Below the pieces are notes generated by a model that worked only from the letters and a program-made list of their open reading frames with translations, had not been told where the DNA came from and made no database searches. From the NCBI GenBank assembly GCA_009925955.1, contig RFPX01000054.1, forward strand, positions 1-8,082: 8,082 nt of DNA, read 5' to 3'. Both the position numbers and the translations under genes were made by a program. Below, piece after piece: positions 6,921 to 8,082 of the stretch. This stretch comes from Betaproteobacteria bacterium (lineage in GTDB: Bacteria; Pseudomonadota; Gammaproteobacteria; Burkholderiales; Burkholderiaceae_C). Numbering within the stretch: the stretch's first letter is position 1; every line of letters starts with the position of its first letter.

Positions 6921-6956
6921 GTCGCGGCAGCATACTCAAGCTGCCGCGACTTTTTT
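6921..6956 (+). terminator. Rho-independent terminator of the pha operon
   Basis: A perfect 11-base-pair stem joins GTCGCGGCAGC (6921-6931) with GCTGCCGCGAC (6940-6950) around the 8-base loop ATACTCAA, followed directly by six T (6951-6956). It starts 28 bases after the phaB stop. The U-tract ends 18 bases before the ATG of the next gene, so it also lies in that gene's leader. Confidence 0.93.
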
Positions 6957-6964
6957 CTGACCGC

Positions 6965-6970
6965 AGAGGA
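6965..6970 (+). promoter_or_regulatory. Ribosome binding site of the 345-residue gene
   Basis: AGAGGA lies 4 bases before the ATG at 6975. It supports that start over the longer open frame that reaches back into phaB and through the terminator. Confidence 0.6.
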
Positions 6971-6974
6971 CCGA

Positions 6975-8012
6975 ATGCCCAAGATTGAACCGCAGTCCCA
7001 TGTTGACGTCTTCAACGCCATCGCCCGCGCGCAGGCCGCAGGAAAGTCGCTGGAAGTCAGCAAAGATGGCACCGTCAAGGAGGCCAGTTGGGGTACGCGG
7101 CTGGTGCGCTCCTTCAACACCAAGCTGCACGGCCAGGAGTGGGCCAAGAATGAAAACGCTCGTACCACGCTGGCTGTCGGCCAGAAGCTGCTGGAGGCCA
7201 TTGAACGAAAGAGCACCCGTGAGCCGGCAAAGCAGGCGGGGGTCAAGATCACGGCTTTGTTCGAGCGGTCGGCCCAGTTGGGCGAAATGCCCAGCAGCGC
7301 CATGATCCTGGCGCTGATCGGCGACAAGACCGGTATCACCGTGCGGGACATCGATCCCAAGGCGGTGGGTTTCAAGCGAGCCGACATCGGCGAGGTTCAT
7401 CTCGACCAGAAAAAGAACTGGCTGGATACGGCGAACTTCCTCAAGGATGCGGGTGAGTACTTTCCGCCTGGGCAGATCGGTGATGCCAGCAAGGTACGGC
7501 CGCATGTCAAGGACCTGCTGACCGACCCCTTGTTGATCAAGGACCATGAGGTTGGCCAAGACAACCGCTTTTTGTGGGACACCAGCATGGTGACCCCAGG
7601 ATCCGCGGTCGATGGCCAGGCCTTGGCCAACACGCTGGACAAAGGCAAGTTCTACAACTACGCCGTCACACTGAACAACGAAGGCAAGCCGGTGGTGGTG
7701 CTGGGCTTCGAGGACCAGGCCGATGGCTCGTCTCAACGTTTCGCCAAAGGCACGGGCGTGCGCAGTGCCGGCATGGGGCATCCCACGCTCACCCACTCCT
7801 ACGGTGGCAAGGCCATCTTCGGTGGTGAACTGATCTTCAATGAGCAGCGTGGCGGTTGGACCGTCAACAACAGCTCAGGCCGGTATGGCGCCGGAAATGC
7901 CGAAGCGTTGGCGGCTAGGGGCATCAAGCCCGACGACCTTCTGGCCTTCACGGCCGAACTGCTGGGCGAGATTAACTTCCCCCTGGCTGCAGTGAACCGC
8001 CGTACATTCTGA
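6975..8012 (+). CDS. Uncharacterised 345-residue soluble protein, cysteine-free
   Basis: I do not recognise this protein. It has no signal peptide or membrane segment, and no cysteine in 345 residues. The N-terminal part (about 1-105) is Lys/Ala-rich and probably helical, with a block SWGTRLVRSFNTKLHG (38-53) and a likely long helix TTLAVGQKLLEAIERK (64-79). The middle (about 115-230) is charged and mixed. The C-terminal part has a beta-rich core, FYNYAVTLNNEGKPVVVLGFED (226-247), then GHP (268-270), GGKAIFGGELIF (277-288), and GGWTVNNSSGRYG (293-305), and closes with a helix and ..NRRTF. The GGEL/NN.SGRY arrangement reminds me of a C-terminal block in effector- or toxin-type proteins; this is recollection, not a search result. 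Three 60-base samples in it gave 53-63% GC, against 65-72% in two samples from pgeF and phaA. It is same-strand with phaB but behind the terminator. Clean frame and a ribosome binding site make it a real gene. Confidence 0.85.
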   Translation: MPKIEPQSHVDVFNAIARAQAAGKSLEVSKDGTVKEASWGTRLVRSFNTKLHGQEWAKNENARTTLAVGQKLLEAIERKSTREPAKQAGVKITALFERSAQLGEMPSSAMILALIGDKTGITVRDIDPKAVGFKRADIGEVHLDQKKNWLDTANFLKDAGEYFPPGQIGDASKVRPHVKDLLTDPLLIKDHEVGQDNRFLWDTSMVTPGSAVDGQALANTLDKGKFYNYAVTLNNEGKPVVVLGFEDQADGSSQRFAKGTGVRSAGMGHPTLTHSYGGKAIFGGELIFNEQRGGWTVNNSSGRYGAGNAEALAARGIKPDDLLAFTAELLGEINFPLAAVNRRTF

Positions 8013-8049
8013 GCCGACAGGCTTGTAGCCCCGATTCGGATGGGAACGC

Positions 8050-8082
8050 ATGCCCCCCGTTGACAACAACCCTCGCGCCAAT
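8050..8082 (+). CDS. Possible start of the next gene, cut by the window edge
   Basis: An ATG at 8050 opens a frame of 11 codons (MPPVDNNPRAN) that stays open to the edge. A weak purine run GGATGGGAA precedes it. The 37 bases between the previous stop and this ATG contain no terminator that I can see. Too short to identify; it may be chance. Confidence 0.3.
   Translation, partial: MPPVDNNPRAN

Noticed and set aside
5918..7387. A 489-codon minus-strand frame across the end of phaA, phaB and the start of the unknown gene
   Set aside because: It runs through two non-coding gaps and the terminator and opposes phaA and phaB. Its composition is that of a shadow frame, with no motif.
7875..8081. 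A 68-codon minus-strand frame at the right edge
   Set aside because: Overlaps the end of the 345-residue gene, with no ribosome binding site or recognisable sequence.

Overview
The window is chromosomal DNA of a high-GC beta-proteobacterium, most likely order Burkholderiales. The evidence is a phaC-phaA-phaB operon whose proteins match the Cupriavidus type closely, a class I PHA synthase, and a pgeF gene directly upstream of the pha cluster. Coding density is high. I see no mobile elements, tRNA or rRNA genes, or CRISPR arrays.

Layout. Positions 1-678 hold the C-terminal half of dihydrolipoyl dehydrogenase (lpdA). It ends 6 bases from a convergent zinc-ribbon NUDIX hydrolase on the minus strand (685-1236). 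A short 55-base divergent gap leads to a plus-strand pair: a zeta-class GST of the maleylacetoacetate isomerase type (1292-1933) and the peptidoglycan editing factor pgeF (1946-2761). A small two-helix membrane protein (2690-2950, minus) overlaps the 3' end of pgeF tail to tail. From a 145-base divergent gap the pha operon then runs plus-strand: phaC (3096-4787), phaA (4856-6037) and phaB (6155-6892). A strong intrinsic terminator (6921-6956) closes it. Immediately behind the terminator lies an unrecognised 345-residue, cysteine-free soluble protein (6975-8012). A further reading frame may begin at 8050 and run off the edge.

How the genes work together. PhaA condenses two acetyl-CoA to acetoacetyl-CoA, PhaB reduces it with NADPH to (R)-3-hydroxybutyryl-CoA, and PhaC polymerises that to polyhydroxybutyrate granules. 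The three genes are therefore a complete carbon-storage route from acetyl-CoA. All three carry the same Shine-Dalgarno heptamer at the same distance from the start codon. No phasin, depolymerase or phaR regulator is present in the window. LpdA supplies the E3 subunit of 2-oxoacid dehydrogenase complexes, and the other genes are housekeeping or detoxification functions with no evident functional link to PHB.

The part least explained by known biology is the 345-residue gene behind the terminator. Its leader starts only 18 bases after the terminator's U-tract, and its C-terminal block has the look of secreted or effector-type proteins. That reading is tentative.
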